Program-made: the position numbers and the translations under genes
DNA from: Myxocyprinus asiaticus
Taxonomy: Eukaryota > Chordata > Actinopteri > Cypriniformes > Catostomidae
Length of the DNA: 64,000 nucleotides
Reading direction: 5' to 3'
Assembly: GCF_019703515.2 (NCBI RefSeq)
Contig: NC_059362.1
Location: 24,550,826 to 24,614,825 of the forward strand
Notes under the pieces: generated by a model
Told to the model about the DNA's origin: nothing
Databases searched by the model: none
What the model saw: only the letters and a program-made list of their open reading frames with translations
Part shown: positions 1-11,199 of the stretch, piece by piece
How the letters are laid out: every line of letters begins with the position of its first letter
Position numbering within the stretch: the first letter of the stretch is position 1

Positions 1-73
1 AGCAGAAATGTCTCTGGATAGACTAAACAACCTGGCACTCTTCTAATTTCAGAAATGTTATTGTGTGTGTGTC

Positions 74-1506
74 CGCAAAAAAAGAAACATCCTCTCACTT
101 TCAACTGCTTTATTTTAAGCAAAACTTAACGTGTAAATATTTGTATGAACAAAGATTCAACAACTAAGACATAAACTGGACAAGTTTCACAGACATGTGA
201 CTAACAGAAATGGAATAATGTGTTCCTGAACAAAGGGAGGTGGTGGGTTCAAAATCAAAAGTAACAGTATCTGGTGTGGCCACCAGCTGCATGAAGTACT
301 GCAGTGCGTCTCCTCCTCATGGACTGCACCAGATTTGCCAGTTCTTGCTGTGAGATGTTACCCCACTCTTCCACCAAGGCACTTGCAAGTTCCCAGACAT
401 TTCTGGGGGGAATGGCCCTAGCCCTCACCCTCCGATCCAACAGGTCCCAGAAGTGCTCAATGGGATTGAGATCCGGGCTCTTCGCTGGCCATGGCAGAAC
501 ACTGACATTCCTGTCTTGCAGGCTGGTGGCATTGTCATGCTGGAGGTTCATGTCAGGATGAGCCTGCAGGAAGGGTACCACATGAGGGAGGAGGATTCTT
601 CCCTGTAACGCACAGCGTTGAGATTGCCTGCAGTGACAACACGCTCAGTCCGATGATGCTGTGACACACCGCCCCAGACCATGACGAACCCTCCACCTCC
701 AAATTGATCCCGCTCCAGAGTTCAGGCATCTGTGTAACGCTCATTCCTTCGACGATAAACACGAGTCCGACCATCACCCCTGGTGAGACAAAACTGTGAC
801 TCATCATTGAAGAGCACTTTTTGCCAGTCCTGTCTGGTCCAGTGAAGGTGGGTTTGTGCCCATAGGCGACGTTGTTGCCTGTGATGTCTGGTAAGGACCT
901 GCCTTACAACAGGCCTACAAGCCCTCAGTCCAGCCTCTCTCAGCCTATTGCGGACAGTCTGAGCACTGATGGAGGGATTGTGCATTCCTGGTGTAACTCG
1001 GGCAGTTGTTGTTGTCATCCTGTACCTGTCCCGCAGGTGTGATATTCGGCTGTACCGATCCTGTGCAGGTGTTGTTACACGTGGTCTGCCACTGCGAGGA
1101 CTATCAGCAGTCCTTCCTGTCTCCCTGTAGTGCTGTCTTAGGCATCTCACAGTACGGACATTGCAATTTATTGCCCTGGCCACATCTGCAGTCCATGCAG
1201 CATGCCAAAGGCACATTCACACAGATGAGTAGGGATCCTGAGCATCTTTCTTTTGGTGTTTTTCAGAGTTAGTAGAAAGGTCTCTTTAGTGTCCTAAGTT
1301 TTTATAACTGTGACCTTAATTGCCTACCGTCTGTGAGCTGTTAGTGTCTTAACGACTGTTCCACAGGTGCATGTTCATTAATTGTTTATGGTTCATTGAA
1401 CAAGCATGGAAAACATTGTTTAAACACTTTACAGTAAAGTTATTTGGACTTTTACAAAATTATCTTTAAAATACAGTGTCCTGAAAACATTTCTTTTTTT
1501 GCTGAG
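74..1506 (-). mobile_element. Tc1-like DNA transposon, full length but degenerate
   Basis: The two ends are inverted repeats: the left end carries GCAAAAAAAGAAAC and the right end, read on the other strand, GCAAAAAAAGAAAT. The right end abuts a (TA)n array, as expected for TA-targeting Tc1/mariner elements. The enclosed ~1.43 kb holds a broken transposase on the minus strand. The size is normal for a Tc1 element. Exact outer bases are uncertain because both flanks are simple repeats. Confidence 0.85.
255..1245 (-). pseudogene. Tc1-like transposase pseudogene
   Basis: This is the remains of a DDE transposase that would cut and paste the surrounding element. Read on the minus strand, the N-terminal part has a helix-turn-helix segment (AINCNVRTVRCLRQ) and the first catalytic region (FNDESQFCL). 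The C-terminal part has the second aspartate (LQHDNAT) and the final glutamate in SPDLNPIEHFWD, as expected for the DD34E class. The frame is broken: an early frameshift near 1190-1220, a TGA at about 722-724 just after ERYTDA, and a one-base frameshift near 585-600. Three overlapping reading frames carry the pieces (722-1216, 553-807 region, 255-581). The start at 1245 is the first ATG upstream of the conserved N-terminus in the element. It cannot encode a working protein. Family assignment is firm; sub-family is not. Confidence 0.88.
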
Positions 1507-1507
1507 T

Positions 1508-1534
1508 TTATATATATATGTATATGTGTGTATA

Positions 1535-1633
<99 letters not shown>

Positions 1634-1642
1634 GTATATATA
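1508..1642. repeat. (TA)n microsatellite with TG interruptions
   Basis: About 100 bp of nearly pure TA with short TG stretches at both ends. It directly abuts the right end of the Tc1-like element, so it is either the target of that insertion or an expansion of the target dinucleotide. Confidence 0.95.
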
Positions 1643-1649
1643 TAACATT

Positions 1650-2035
1650 ACAGGCGTATAAAACATCATAATCTCTTTTGATAATCGTACACCTGAAACA
1701 CAAATGCTAGCGCTGCAGCATTGTTTGTAGTTGGGTTGCTAGGTGACATCTCTAATGAGAGTCAAACCCCTGCTAAGCTAACAGGAGCATTGCAGTTCCG
1801 AATATCGAGGAATTAAATGCATTTATGGTCAGAGATATCAAGTAGGAATATCCCACGTCCAACTTGAATGGAATGCAGCATAATTGTGTACCCTGATGAA
1901 ACAAAATTTATTGCAAGCAACGTTTAAATCGCAAATATTATTAGATAATATATCTGGAAAATATAGATCTCCTTGGTAGATTCATATGAAAAATCATAAT
2001 TTTTCATAATGTCTGTTCAGGAGACATTCATTTCA
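1650..2035 (+). repeat. Dispersed repeat family A, copy 1
   Basis: This stretch is a diverged copy of 20450-20855 (same strand) and partly of 31464-31692 (opposite strand). Shared landmarks include CTCTTTTGATAATCGTAC, GGTTGCTAGG, TCAAGTAGGAATATCCCAC and CTTGGTAGATTCATATGAAA. No long open frame is conserved across copies. I do not recognise the family; it is likely a non-autonomous element. This copy lacks the ~30 bp around TTTTGTTTTCTTAAACATC that copy 2 has. Confidence 0.8.
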
Positions 2036-2289
2036 CAAAACAGTCATGCTGCAGTTAAAATTAGGATTGCTTAAGCATTAAGTGTCATTTCAAGTTCTGG
2101 CTTTCGTGCGTGGACGTGTTTTTAAAATGTCAGTTGGTATTACTAGTTAGCTGGGACATAATATATGATGCCCAAAGGCAAAGGGTGTCTTATTCATTGT
2201 GAAACTCTTTTCTTAATGGCATGAATCGCACTGAAGACCTAGACTTTAAATGCACGGCCCGCCACTAAACGGCATTAACACTAATACTG

Positions 2290-2385
2290 GTGGTGTTTGA
2301 GGAGATTCCCTCTATACTATGTAAAGCACTTTGAGTGCCTAGAAAAGCACTATATAAATGTAAGTTATTATTGTTATTAACAATA
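2290..2385 (+). repeat. Retroposon 3' tail (L2-type LINE/SINE tail)
   Basis: The run GTAAAGCACTTTGAGTGCCT followed by AGAAAAGCACTATATAAATG and a T/A-rich tail matches the conserved 3' tail shared by L2-like LINEs and several vertebrate SINEs. No promoter-bearing head is obvious upstream, so this is probably a 5'-truncated copy. Confidence 0.6.
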
Positions 2386-2389
2386 GTAG

Positions 2390-2960
2390 CACCCGTAGAG
2401 TCCAGAAACGTGCTCTTTCTCCGCTTTTCTCAATCTCTTGCCATCATGAGAAAGCGCGCGTTCCCCTCATTAAAGTTCAAGCAACAAGTGAAAAATGAAC
2501 TATTAATATAATCATCCATCTAAATGAAAAGGCAGGGAAGGAATTTATAAGTAATAATATTATATTGAACATTTATTCAATATTGAGATACCATAATGTA
2601 TTAAATATATTGCAAAAAAAAAAAAAATAAAATAAAAAAAAAATAGAAACTAAAATTTAAATAAGAAATAATAATAATTATATGGAATAATGACAATGAA
2701 TCAATAACCAAAAATGTCACATTAGGTTTAATTGCACCTATGGGTTATCAGTTTGTCTTCAGTTTGACACTAAGTTTCATTTTTTATAGGGCTATCTATT
2801 GTAATATAGAGGATATTTTGTTAGCCAATACTTGTTTTTAAAGTCTAATGGAAAAAAAAATAAAAGCTTTTAAATAAGCCTTTTAAACTTTTTGTTAGCA
2901 AAATCTAGGCAAAATTATATTACTGGGAAGAGGAAAATGTAATAGTTACAGTGTACAGAA
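2390..2960. other. AT-rich DNA, no feature recognised
   Basis: No coding frame of interest. It contains an A-rich stretch around 2614-2645 and generally AT-rich unique-looking sequence. Confidence 0.6.
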
Positions 2961-2984
2961 AGCTTTCATATAGCCAGTTATGAC

Positions 2985-3093
2985 CGAGATCCTGATAAAA
3001 AGTGAAATGATCGGGATCGTTATTGGCTGATCAGGTAACAAGAAGATCTGTGATCAGTGTCGGCTGTAAAAATACTGATTGGAGCATCCCTAG
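2985..3093 (-). repeat. Possible hAT-type MITE arm
   Basis: Read on the minus strand the end begins TAGGGATGCTCCAATCAGTA followed by a TTTTTACAGCCGACACTGATC-like stretch with variation, a terminal pattern of hAT-type MITEs in fish. The opposite arm was not located with confidence. Confidence 0.45.
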
Positions 3094-3390
3094 GAAATGG
3101 GTTAGTGGAGTCCACAAACACACATACATTTACAAAGCTATGCTAAGAAGACCAAATGCCTTCTGCCTGCATGGCTGTCTGAATTTGTGACTGGTGTGAT
3201 GACCTGCAATGGCCATGAAAATTTGGAACATAATTGGTTTTCTTCTCCCGTACACCTACGTACATGTTCTCCCTTCCACTTGGACAGACAGCTCACTATT
3301 GTGCTGCAAATGTTCTTGCCTATTGCTATGCTGTAAACCTGAGATAATAATGCCTGTTTAGGGCTTGTTTATCGCTTTTACCCAAGCAGG

Positions 3391-3657
3391 TATTGTTGCA
3401 GCCCAGAGAGCTCCAAATGGGGAGGCAACTCCAAAAGAGGACAGAAACATTCCAGAAGGGGGTTGGGCCCACTTCCAGTGGGAGCTCCTAACTGCCATTT
3501 AAATACAGGGAGCCCCTAACCTAACCCTTTCCCTAAACTTAACATTGAGTGGAAGTGATGCCCCCTTTTGGAGTTGGTACAACCACCTTTTGAAATAACC
3601 ACACCCCTCTTTTAGAGATTCCACCACCATTTGGAGGTCTCCGGCCTGCAACTATAA
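3391..3657. repeat. MITE-like element with ~30-bp inverted ends
   Basis: The left end (TTGTTGCAGCCCAGAGAGCTCC, then AAATGG) is the near-perfect inverted complement of the right end (CCATTTGGAGGTCTCCGGCC then TGCAACTATAA). The interior is ~200 bp with no frame. A related, shorter fragment lies at 5875-5980. Confidence 0.6.
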
Positions 3658-3659
3658 CT

Positions 3660-4640
3660 ACTTGCTGCTTCGTGACAGCAGTGGCTCAAAATGTAAGAGT
3701 TGCCACATAGTGCAAATAACTCCATGCGCATTCTGCGCTTTCAAAAACACATGGTTACGCCCATTTCACATCGCAAGCATGATCGGCATGTGAGCAGAGC
3801 GTATTTATTTTCGGCATCCATAATAACAGATTAGAGCATTCACATCAGAAGCATCAGAGCATAGCGTGAGCAGCAGTGCAGCAGCGGTTTCGGCTTGGAG
3901 TCTATTTTTGCAGCGCCACTTGCGCTCAATTAAAGTGACCATGCACTGTTGATGGATAAAATGAATGTGATTTGAGAAAAAGTACACGATGCACAGAATA
4001 AGCATATATTAGTAGTCTAGTGTGCCTTTATACTGTATGAATTAGAGCACATCTGAAAAAAAAATATATATATATATTATAATTCCAGGAGATTTTACAG
4101 TTTAAATCAATTTAAAATATTTTAATTATAGATCTTAATCAGAAGTACAGTTTATAATTTAAAACTACAGTACACTACAACTTATGAGCCTGAAAATATG
4201 GGACAAAAAACTCTTATGTACTATAGAACAGGTCTATAGGCTTCAGCAATACCCACTGACAGCCATGTTTGCTTTCACTTGTAAACACATGCACATGACA
4301 GACCGTGAAATCAGTAAATTCAGAACTTACCTCATTCATGTTCAACAATGGATGATACAAGACTGATTGTGGAGGTGGAGAAGCATAAAGTGCTCTATTG
4401 TTTACCTTTTTGGATGCAAATGTGGTCCTCATGCAAATATGATTTTACGACGATGAAGTTTGTAATACTTATCAATATACAACAGTTAGTTCCGGTCCTC
4501 GAATCTGATTGGATGAGAGACATTCCATGAGCACTGATGGTCTGACACCATCAGCACAATGCTTCACTGTGTGTATCACTCCGCTTGTGTTGGTGCCATT
4601 CTAAACTAAAGTGTAAGAGCAGTGCAGATGTGTTAAGAGC
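3660..4640. other. No gene recognised
   Basis: AT-rich sequence with short chance frames on both strands. None shows a domain, a codon pattern or a repeat relationship that I can support. Confidence 0.5.
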
Positions 4641-4648
4641 TATGGTTT

Positions 4649-4649
4649 G

Positions 4650-4692
<43 letters not shown>

Positions 4693-4716
4693 GGACATTT
4701 TTTTTTTTTTTTTTTA
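4649..4716. repeat. Poly(T) tracts
   Basis: Two long T runs separated by ACAAGGACA. They could be the A-tail of a retroposon on the minus strand, but no retroposon body is recognised next to them. Confidence 0.85.
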
Positions 4717-5167
4717 AACATATGTTAGCCAGCAGGTGGTGGCAAAAGATCATTTTTATGTGTAATATGAGACAGGTGACGTGAAGTGAATCTGCTTCAG
4801 CCAGTATTTACATACAGCACTACATGAATGCTTGTATTACTACTACTAAAGCTAGGAAATAGCTTTAAATGGTTTAAACAAACAACTTCAGCATTACGGC
4901 TCATCAATGCTGAGAGACACAACAGACTGATTAATTACACAAACTGAAGGCGCTTACCTCTTATCGGACTTTCCAAATTGGAGCGGGCACACTGTTTAAA
5001 ATAGAGGACATTGCGGTTTCTATAGTGATCGACTCTTGCGCACTGGCTACCGTGAAATATGTAGAATTACCCCCGCTTGGACGGTTACTTTTCCACTGAG
5101 AAAGCTGATCTTCGGAAAGCTGACAGCATCTCTGCTTGGGTGTGGCAACAGGTGATCCACATGCTCC

Positions 5168-5226
5168 ATCTCTCTCTCTCTCGCTCTCTCTCTCACACAC
5201 ACACACACACATATCCATCCATCCAT
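5168..5226. repeat. (CT)n-(CA)n-(ATCC)n compound microsatellite
   Basis: A CT run passes into a CA run and then into a few ATCC units. It is directly visible. Confidence 0.9.
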
Positions 5227-5454
5227 CCTTGTTTATCCAATAACTTGTTAGAAACAGCACAAGCTGTGATACTATTTCTAAATTGACATTTTTGAATTAC
5301 TAACGAAGGCTTGGACGCATGATTTGGTTTGAACCAGCAACGGCAGATTCTGATCCGCCGCGTAATAAAGTAGTTCCATGCACAAATGCATTTTATGACC
5401 TTACTCAGTTTTTCCTCATTTTTTAAAATTTACTTGTTCATTGAATTGTTGTAC

Positions 5455-5588
5455 ATAAGCAATATCACACTCTCAATCATGCTATATGGCCCTAAATCAG
5501 CACAGCTGTGATTACCTATGGCACTCGGCTTGCGGCAGTGCTGATGTAGGGCCATATCGCACTCTTGCTCGTGTGATATTGCTTAAAT
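5455..5588. repeat. Foldback palindrome (~47-bp arms)
   Basis: The left arm begins AAGCAATATCACACTCTCAA and ends in CCCTAAATCAGCAC. The right arm begins GTGCTGATGTAGGGCCATAT and ends GTGTGATATTGCTT. The arms are inverted complements with a few mismatches around a ~35-bp loop. The shape is that of a small foldback MITE. Confidence 0.75.
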
Positions 5589-5874
5589 GACCCACTCCTG
5601 ATAACCATTTTATGTGTTATGGTCTTTATTAAAATAAATACTCATCATAGTAACATAATTACAGTATTTTTTTGTATAAAGCTGCTGCTGTGACTCTATA
5701 AAAATGCTTCTAGTGTGAAAGCCCTGTCGAGTCTGCAGCTGCAGTTACGCTGTAGTTAAGCTAACACTATGCTCACGTCTCACTCAAGCTTGCGATGTGA
5801 AACTCGTGTCAGAAAAACCGGGCTGCGCGTGTTCAGTGCTCGCACACTCTGCTGATGACGTTCGGGTCTGACCA

Positions 5875-5980
5875 AAGTAAACTTTGGGCTTAACGGTTGG
5901 GTTAGGGGCCCTTTATGTCTTTGGCGATTTGGAGCTCCTGCCCCTTTTTGGAGCACGGCCTTGAGCTATAACTTTCCTGC
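5875..5980. repeat. Fragment related to the 3.4-kb MITE-like element
   Basis: It shares a GGTTGGGTTAGGGGCCC-like stretch (inverted relative to the middle of the 3391-3657 element) and a GGCC-TGCA/TTGAG-CTATAACT end. It is probably a deletion derivative of the same family. Confidence 0.4.
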
Positions 5981-5989
5981 CATTAACAG

Positions 5990-7940
5990 TATATCCAGGA
6001 CACTCAGGTAATTACTGTGTTTGTGGCACACACTAAGGATTATTCAATATTTAGGGAAACACAACTTATGAGTTTTCGCAAGGAATTTTAATAACTCTTG
6101 ATTACAACATTGCTGTTCCAAATGTTCATTTCCTAAGAGCTAAAAGTAGACTTTTGGAAAGGTCAAGAGCCTGGACTATGAGCAAACACACCCACTCTCC
6201 ACAAGATCAATTAGATATTTCCAGGCAAACCATACATTAAACCATTCCTGAATATGAGCCTAGCTCACTGGCAGAACATGACTTTACAGTATAGTCCTTA
6301 GGGATATACTTTATAAAAAATATAAAGTATAATATACTTTACAGTATATTATCCTATGGGATAGAAGGCAGATACAACCTCATAGCATTTCTTTTTCTTG
6401 AGTATGTGTATCATCCATGCAACTATTAGCTAAAGCATTTCTAAAAGGCAGTTACCGTTCAGGACAATCACATTCTCATCCTAAAACGGCAAGACTCAGC
6501 GCAACAAATAGAGCAGAATGCAAGCATCTTGAGATGCATTATTAACAGTTAAAGTACTAAAACAGCATCTAAAAATGCAGCACTCTTGTGAGAGATGCTA
6601 AAAACACAGTGAAACAGTGGTCAAAGACATCCATATAGCAAATGTTTACATGAAAAACAATTGAAAAAAACAGTGCGGGCGGATGCAAAAACATGTTCGG
6701 TGTGAATAGCCCATTATTCACATGACACATCACTCATTGAAGTTCATCTCTCTAAAAGGTAGCCTTTTGTTTCAGTTGATTGTAGATAAATATTCACTTC
6801 ATCCAGTACTTATTGTTGTCTGTGTTCCTAAGAATCCCAATGTTGTTTTACTAGGAGAGAAACTGCTCCAAATGATTCATTGAAAAAGCAGTCTGAATGA
6901 ATCCGACTGAATCGTGAATCGATTCAGAAAGCTTTGCAAGCCCGTTTAGCCAATGCAATGAAAAGAACAGACTCAAAGAATTATTCATTCCCGAATCAGC
7001 CATCGCTAGTTCTGATTTTTAGACTGCCAACAAAAATATGGGATTTACGTCATAGCGGAAATATTCTCAAATGTTTCTCAGGTCAGTCGGTGCTCTCATG
7101 GTATGCACAGTGCATACAGCCGTACAGCTGCAGGCGCCACTGCTCTAACTTCTAAAGTGATTGAGTGTTCAATCAGAGAACACCAAAAATTGGAGTGCTC
7201 CAAGGTTTGAGGAAGAAGCCTACTGAATCAACCGTCTGCATTGATTATTGTAAGTATTCTTAAGATAATCACTAATGATAATGATGCTAAACCCATATCC
7301 ACAAGTGAAGACTATAGTTATGGTTGTTGTGTTGCTCTAACAAATTTGTTTCCAATTGTCATGCTAATGTAATTGTTCATTCACCTTAAGTAGGAGCTCT
7401 AGATAAAACTAATTTATTCATTTATCGTCTGCTTGTTCTCTGAGGTAGCATGAAGTATTTACAGTTAGAATTTAAATAATAAGTGTTTTCAGAGTGCCTT
7501 AAACTCAAAAACATAGTTTTGTCAAGGAGATATTTTTTTTTTTTTTTTTTTACAGCTCATTTTGCAAGCTACTCTTGCTATCCTTAAGCTATTTGTTGAT
7601 GGGATCACAGTTTACTTGATGTACTCAACTCTCTTCCAGCACTTTCTCAGATGAGGAAAATTTGCATTAATTAAGTAAACTCTGTGATTTAACTGAGGTG
7701 CAAGAACACTGTTGCAAGATTGAATCCTTTTCAGCGAAAAGAAGTAAATGAACAGACTGTTGGAACTCATCATTTGTTCATGATGCAGAGTGAGATTAGT
7801 GTTTTATAAATGTGTCTGATGTCTTAGTCTTGTGCCTGTTTTTATTGATCTTAGATTTGCTAAGATGGTAGGCTGCATATCATTGTCCTGTTATTGTTCC
7901 TGATGGTTTGTCAACCCCTAGTGATATATACCACTGCAAA
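5990..7940. other. No gene recognised
   Basis: Mostly unique-looking AT-rich DNA. It includes a T run near 7530-7550 and the small near-palindrome around 6305-6350 rich in TATACTTTA. I see no coding signal. Confidence 0.5.
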
Positions 7941-8222
7941 TGTATCAGTTTCTCTGGATTTACTATTTATAGGTATGTGTTTGAGTATTTGAGTATATAG
8001 AGTATTCTATAAAGTACTGACAACATTTCTCCCAAATTCCAAATAAAAATATTGTCATTTAGAGCATTTATTTGCAGAAAATGACAACTGGTTAAAATAA
8101 CAAAGATGCTGTGTTTTCAGACTTCGAATAATGCGAAGAAAACAAGTTCATATTCATTATTAAACAACACAGTACTAATGTTTTAACTTAGGAAGAGTTC
8201 AGAAATCAATATTTGGTGGAAT

Positions 8223-8457
8223 AACCCTGATTTTCAATCACAGCTTTCATGCGTCTTGGCATGCTCTCCAGCAGTATTCCACATTGCTGTTGGTGAATTT
8301 ATTCCACTCCTGGTGCAAAAATTCAAGCAGCTCTTCTTTGTTTGATGGCTTTTGGCCACCCATCTTCCTCTTGATCACATTCCAGAGGTTTTCAATGGGG
8401 TTCAGGACTGGATCATGATCCGGTGGTCCTCCATCCACACCTTGATTGACCTAGCTG
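8223..8457 (-). pseudogene. Tc1-like transposase C-terminal fragment (left arm)
   Basis: Read on the minus strand this gives the C-terminal third of a Tc1-type transposase, including LNPIENLWNVIKRKM with the last catalytic glutamate. Relative to the 17.4-kb copy it lacks the bases coding the conserved SPAQSPD part, and the upstream aspartate regions are missing. It stops where the inverted right arm begins. It cannot be functional. Confidence 0.8.
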
Positions 8458-8461
8458 GAAT

Positions 8462-8866
8462 CGGGCAGATTCGTCTTTGTGATTGACGCATGAATCAAGC
8501 CAAGTACAAGGTTATCCTGGAAGAAAACTTGCTTCCTTCTGCTCTGACAATGTTCCCCAACTCTGAGGATTGGTTTTTCCAGCAGGACAATGCTCCATGC
8601 CACATTGCCAGGTCAATCAAGGTGTGGATGGAGGACCACCGGATCAAGACCCTGTCATAACCAGCCCAGTCTCCAGACCTGAACCCCATTGAAAACCTCT
8701 GGAATGTGATCAAGAGGAAGATGGATTGGTCACAAGCCATCAAACAAAGCCGAACTGCTTGAATTTTTGCACCAGGAGTGGCATAAAGTCACCCAACAGC
8801 AATGTGAAAGACTGGTAGAGAGCATGCCAAGATGCATGAAAGCTGTGATAGAAAATCAAGGTTAAT
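8462..8866 (+). pseudogene. Tc1-like transposase C-terminal fragment (right arm)
   Basis: The plus strand encodes the segment from just before the second catalytic aspartate (FQQDNAPCHIARS) through PIENLWNVIKRKMD to the C-terminus. There is a TAA in place of a tryptophan codon before PAQSPDLNP, and a frameshift soon after the glutamate motif. It extends further towards the transposase N-terminus than the left arm, which makes the loop of the foldback. The first aspartate and the DNA-binding domain are absent. Confidence 0.82.
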
Positions 8867-10081
8867 CCACCAAATATTGATTTCTGAAAGTTAAAACATT
8901 AGTATTGTGTTGTTTACAAATTAATATGAACTTGCTTTCTTTGCATTATTCAAGGTCTGAAAACACAACATCTTTTTTGTTATTTTGACCAGTTGTCATT
9001 TTCTGCAAATAAATGCTCTAAATGACAATATTTTTATTTGGAATTTGGGAGAAATGTTGTCAGTACTGTTGGGCCTCATGTATGCAGATAGAAGACAAAG
9101 GCAGGCCTAACACAGTCGTAAAACCTAACTCAGGCCCCCACATACCAGGTCATATATTATAATGATAAAATCAAACAAAGGGAGTCCAAAACAGACTACT
9201 AAAATCCCATTAAGCCTTGCTCACTAAAGGATCGAACTCTCAACTCCTATTGGATGAGGCACACGACAGAACGCACCTCAACCATGACATCATCAGGAGT
9301 AGAAATACCTCTGAAAAGCTTCCGGGATTTGCTTCCAGCAACTTTGCTCGCCGTGTGTAGGCGCAGCTCATCGTTGCTCTCAGGTGCAGCCTTGTGGCAC
9401 AAGGAAGTAACGTCCAACTTGAAACTGTGGCCATACAATCTCCATCTCGCTGGATGAGTTGAGATTACTCTGTGTTCCACCGAACACTCTAACGGATCTG
9501 AAGGAGACCGCCGAGCAATCCGCATCTTCATCCGATTGCCTGCAGACGTGAAGAGATTAAAGATTTCTCTTCCATCTTCAATCAAGTCGACATCGCTAAT
9601 TTCTCCGCCAGCCCGCAGAGAATCAGCAGCCGTACCGCCCGCCGACAGAGCGAGGAAACGGCCTCCCGTCATCACCCGAGCCTCGAGGAACCGAGTCTGA
9701 GTTAAAGGACGGATGAACACACATTCTGTATACTCATGCGATTCAAGTAATAGGTTTACGTCTGGGCAGAGATAGAATATTATAGTGTGTTATTCTTGTG
9801 TACCAAGGTTTTTGCTTGTACAGTTTACGGACCGCCATGTCCGCTCATTATTAATTCTCAGGGTACTAATTATCACGAATTTGATTTGCTGTATTGTGGT
9901 CCAACCACATTGGGCTGTTGTGCATTTCCGCCATCGCGGGTGAGACCGGCAAATTGAGTTTATCCATTAAAGAATCAAAGAACGCGGGACTGTTTACGAG
10001 CCGTCCACCGCGTCTCTGAGTGATAAACTAACAGCTGCTTTCTCTCCCACGATCGCGAAATCGGCTTTGGGGCTGTCACTT

Positions 10082-10082
<1 letters not shown>

Positions 10083-10120
<38 letters not shown>

Positions 10121-10150
10121 TAACCACACACACACACGCACGCACACGCG
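10083..10150. repeat. (CT)n then (CA)n/(CG)n microsatellites inside the LTR-like unit
   Basis: A CT run followed by CA and CG units. The same position in the 56-kb copy has a shorter CT run, so the array travels with the element and varies in length. Confidence 0.9.
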
Positions 10151-10345
10151 CGCGCGACCCCTCACAAATATTCTGGCACACATTTTTGGCTAGTAGATAG
10201 CGTCGTGATAAAGCTCAGCTTTGTCACTAAGCTACCATTGACTGGTTTCTCTCCGCCCACATTCGCGGTCATATTCCCTGGCCGGAAGTCTCATGTGACA
10301 AACTCTCCACGAGAGTCACGTCCGACATTTTGTGAGCGTCCCTCC

Positions 10346-10347
<2 letters not shown>

Positions 10348-10392
<45 letters not shown>

Positions 10393-10402
10393 CACACACA
10401 CA
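10348..10402. repeat. (CA)n microsatellite inside the LTR-like unit
   Basis: About 50 bp of CA. The matching position in the second copy (57319-57375) also carries a CA run. Confidence 0.95.
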
Positions 10403-11199
10403 CCCTCATGTGTTATAGGATTATTTTGATTTCCATATCTAATCATGTCACTGTTTAGTTTGTAGTTGTAAGTCGGAAGTTTATTGACTGCATTGTATTA
10501 ATGATTAATTGATATTACTGCATAAATAAACTTTGTTATATTACAAAGAGAAGTTTTTTGGTTTGTTTTGCATACATCTGTGTCATGCTGACGGGATGTC
10601 AGTGCTCGGATTCAAGCCTTCATTCATTGTTGATATTCTTCGGATGTCGATTTTCCTAAGAAAACAATCTAATATTGAGACTGTTATACTATCTGGTTAT
10701 TAGTCCCTGATTCCAGGGTGGTGCCCCGTCAATGTTAATCCTTATTAATATTCTGTTGACTTTTGATAATTGATAATTATCTTTGATGATTGTTGAATTT
10801 GAATGATCAATAAGCTAGTGTTTAGCTACATTAATAAATTAATGTTTCATCGATGTTAATGATTAGTGATTATCTTTGATAATTGTTGATTTAAAGGATT
10901 AAAAAAAAACTAATATTGATTCTCATCAATGTTCTATTGATTTTAATAATTAATAATTATCTTTGATAATTATTTATTATTGCTAATAACCCCATATGAG
11001 GTTTTAATGAGTTAGATTCAATTAATTAATTTAAATATTGGTTAATAACTAAAGAAATAATTATTAATTATTTCTGATAGTAACAGTGATCTAAACAACC
11101 AGTAAAGCCCTACAGTACATTATAGAATAAAACAAAAATTGTCATTACTCAAACACATACCATTTTTTCCATAGCTGTATCTAATGTATAGATGTTGTT

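Larger units (their letters stand above)
9067..11114. mobile_element. Probable 2.05-kb solo LTR, copy 1
   Basis: The unit begins TGTTGGGCC and ends GCCCTACA, giving TG...CA ends. It is flanked by the 4-bp direct repeat GTAC (9063-9066 and 11115-11118). It sits inside the Tc1-like right arm, which continues on both sides, so the boundaries are exact. A second copy with its own duplication (CTGT) is at 56013-58133. No gag, pol or env frame is present. An AATAAA-type signal near 10527 would suit the plus orientation. A non-autonomous DNA element with 4-bp duplications is the alternative. Confidence 0.75.
7943..11179. mobile_element. Foldback pair of Tc1-like element 3' halves, interrupted by an LTR
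   Basis: Two 3' halves of one Tc1-like family lie head to head. The left arm (7943-8457) runs on the minus strand; the right arm (8462-9066 plus 11115-11179) runs on the plus strand. Both carry the same C-terminal transposase region and the same 3' sequence (TGACAATATTTTTATTTGG on the right, its complement on the left). The right arm is split by the unit at 9067-11114; after it the Tc1 sequence resumes (TTATAGAATAAAACAAA, CTCAAACACATACC) and ends in TTTTTTCCATAGCTGTA, the inverted complement of the terminus at 17153. The left arm has lost its terminus. A single-orientation relative lies at 17153-17903. Confidence 0.82.

Noticed and set aside
1444..1703. Long open frames through the (TA)n array on both strands
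   Set aside because: They encode alternating Tyr-Ile repeats from a microsatellite; not a protein.
9247..9720. 157-residue minus-strand frame in the LTR-like unit
   Set aside because: In the second copy (56200-56676) the frame is broken and there is no recognised domain; it is probably chance in a GC-richer part of the LTR.
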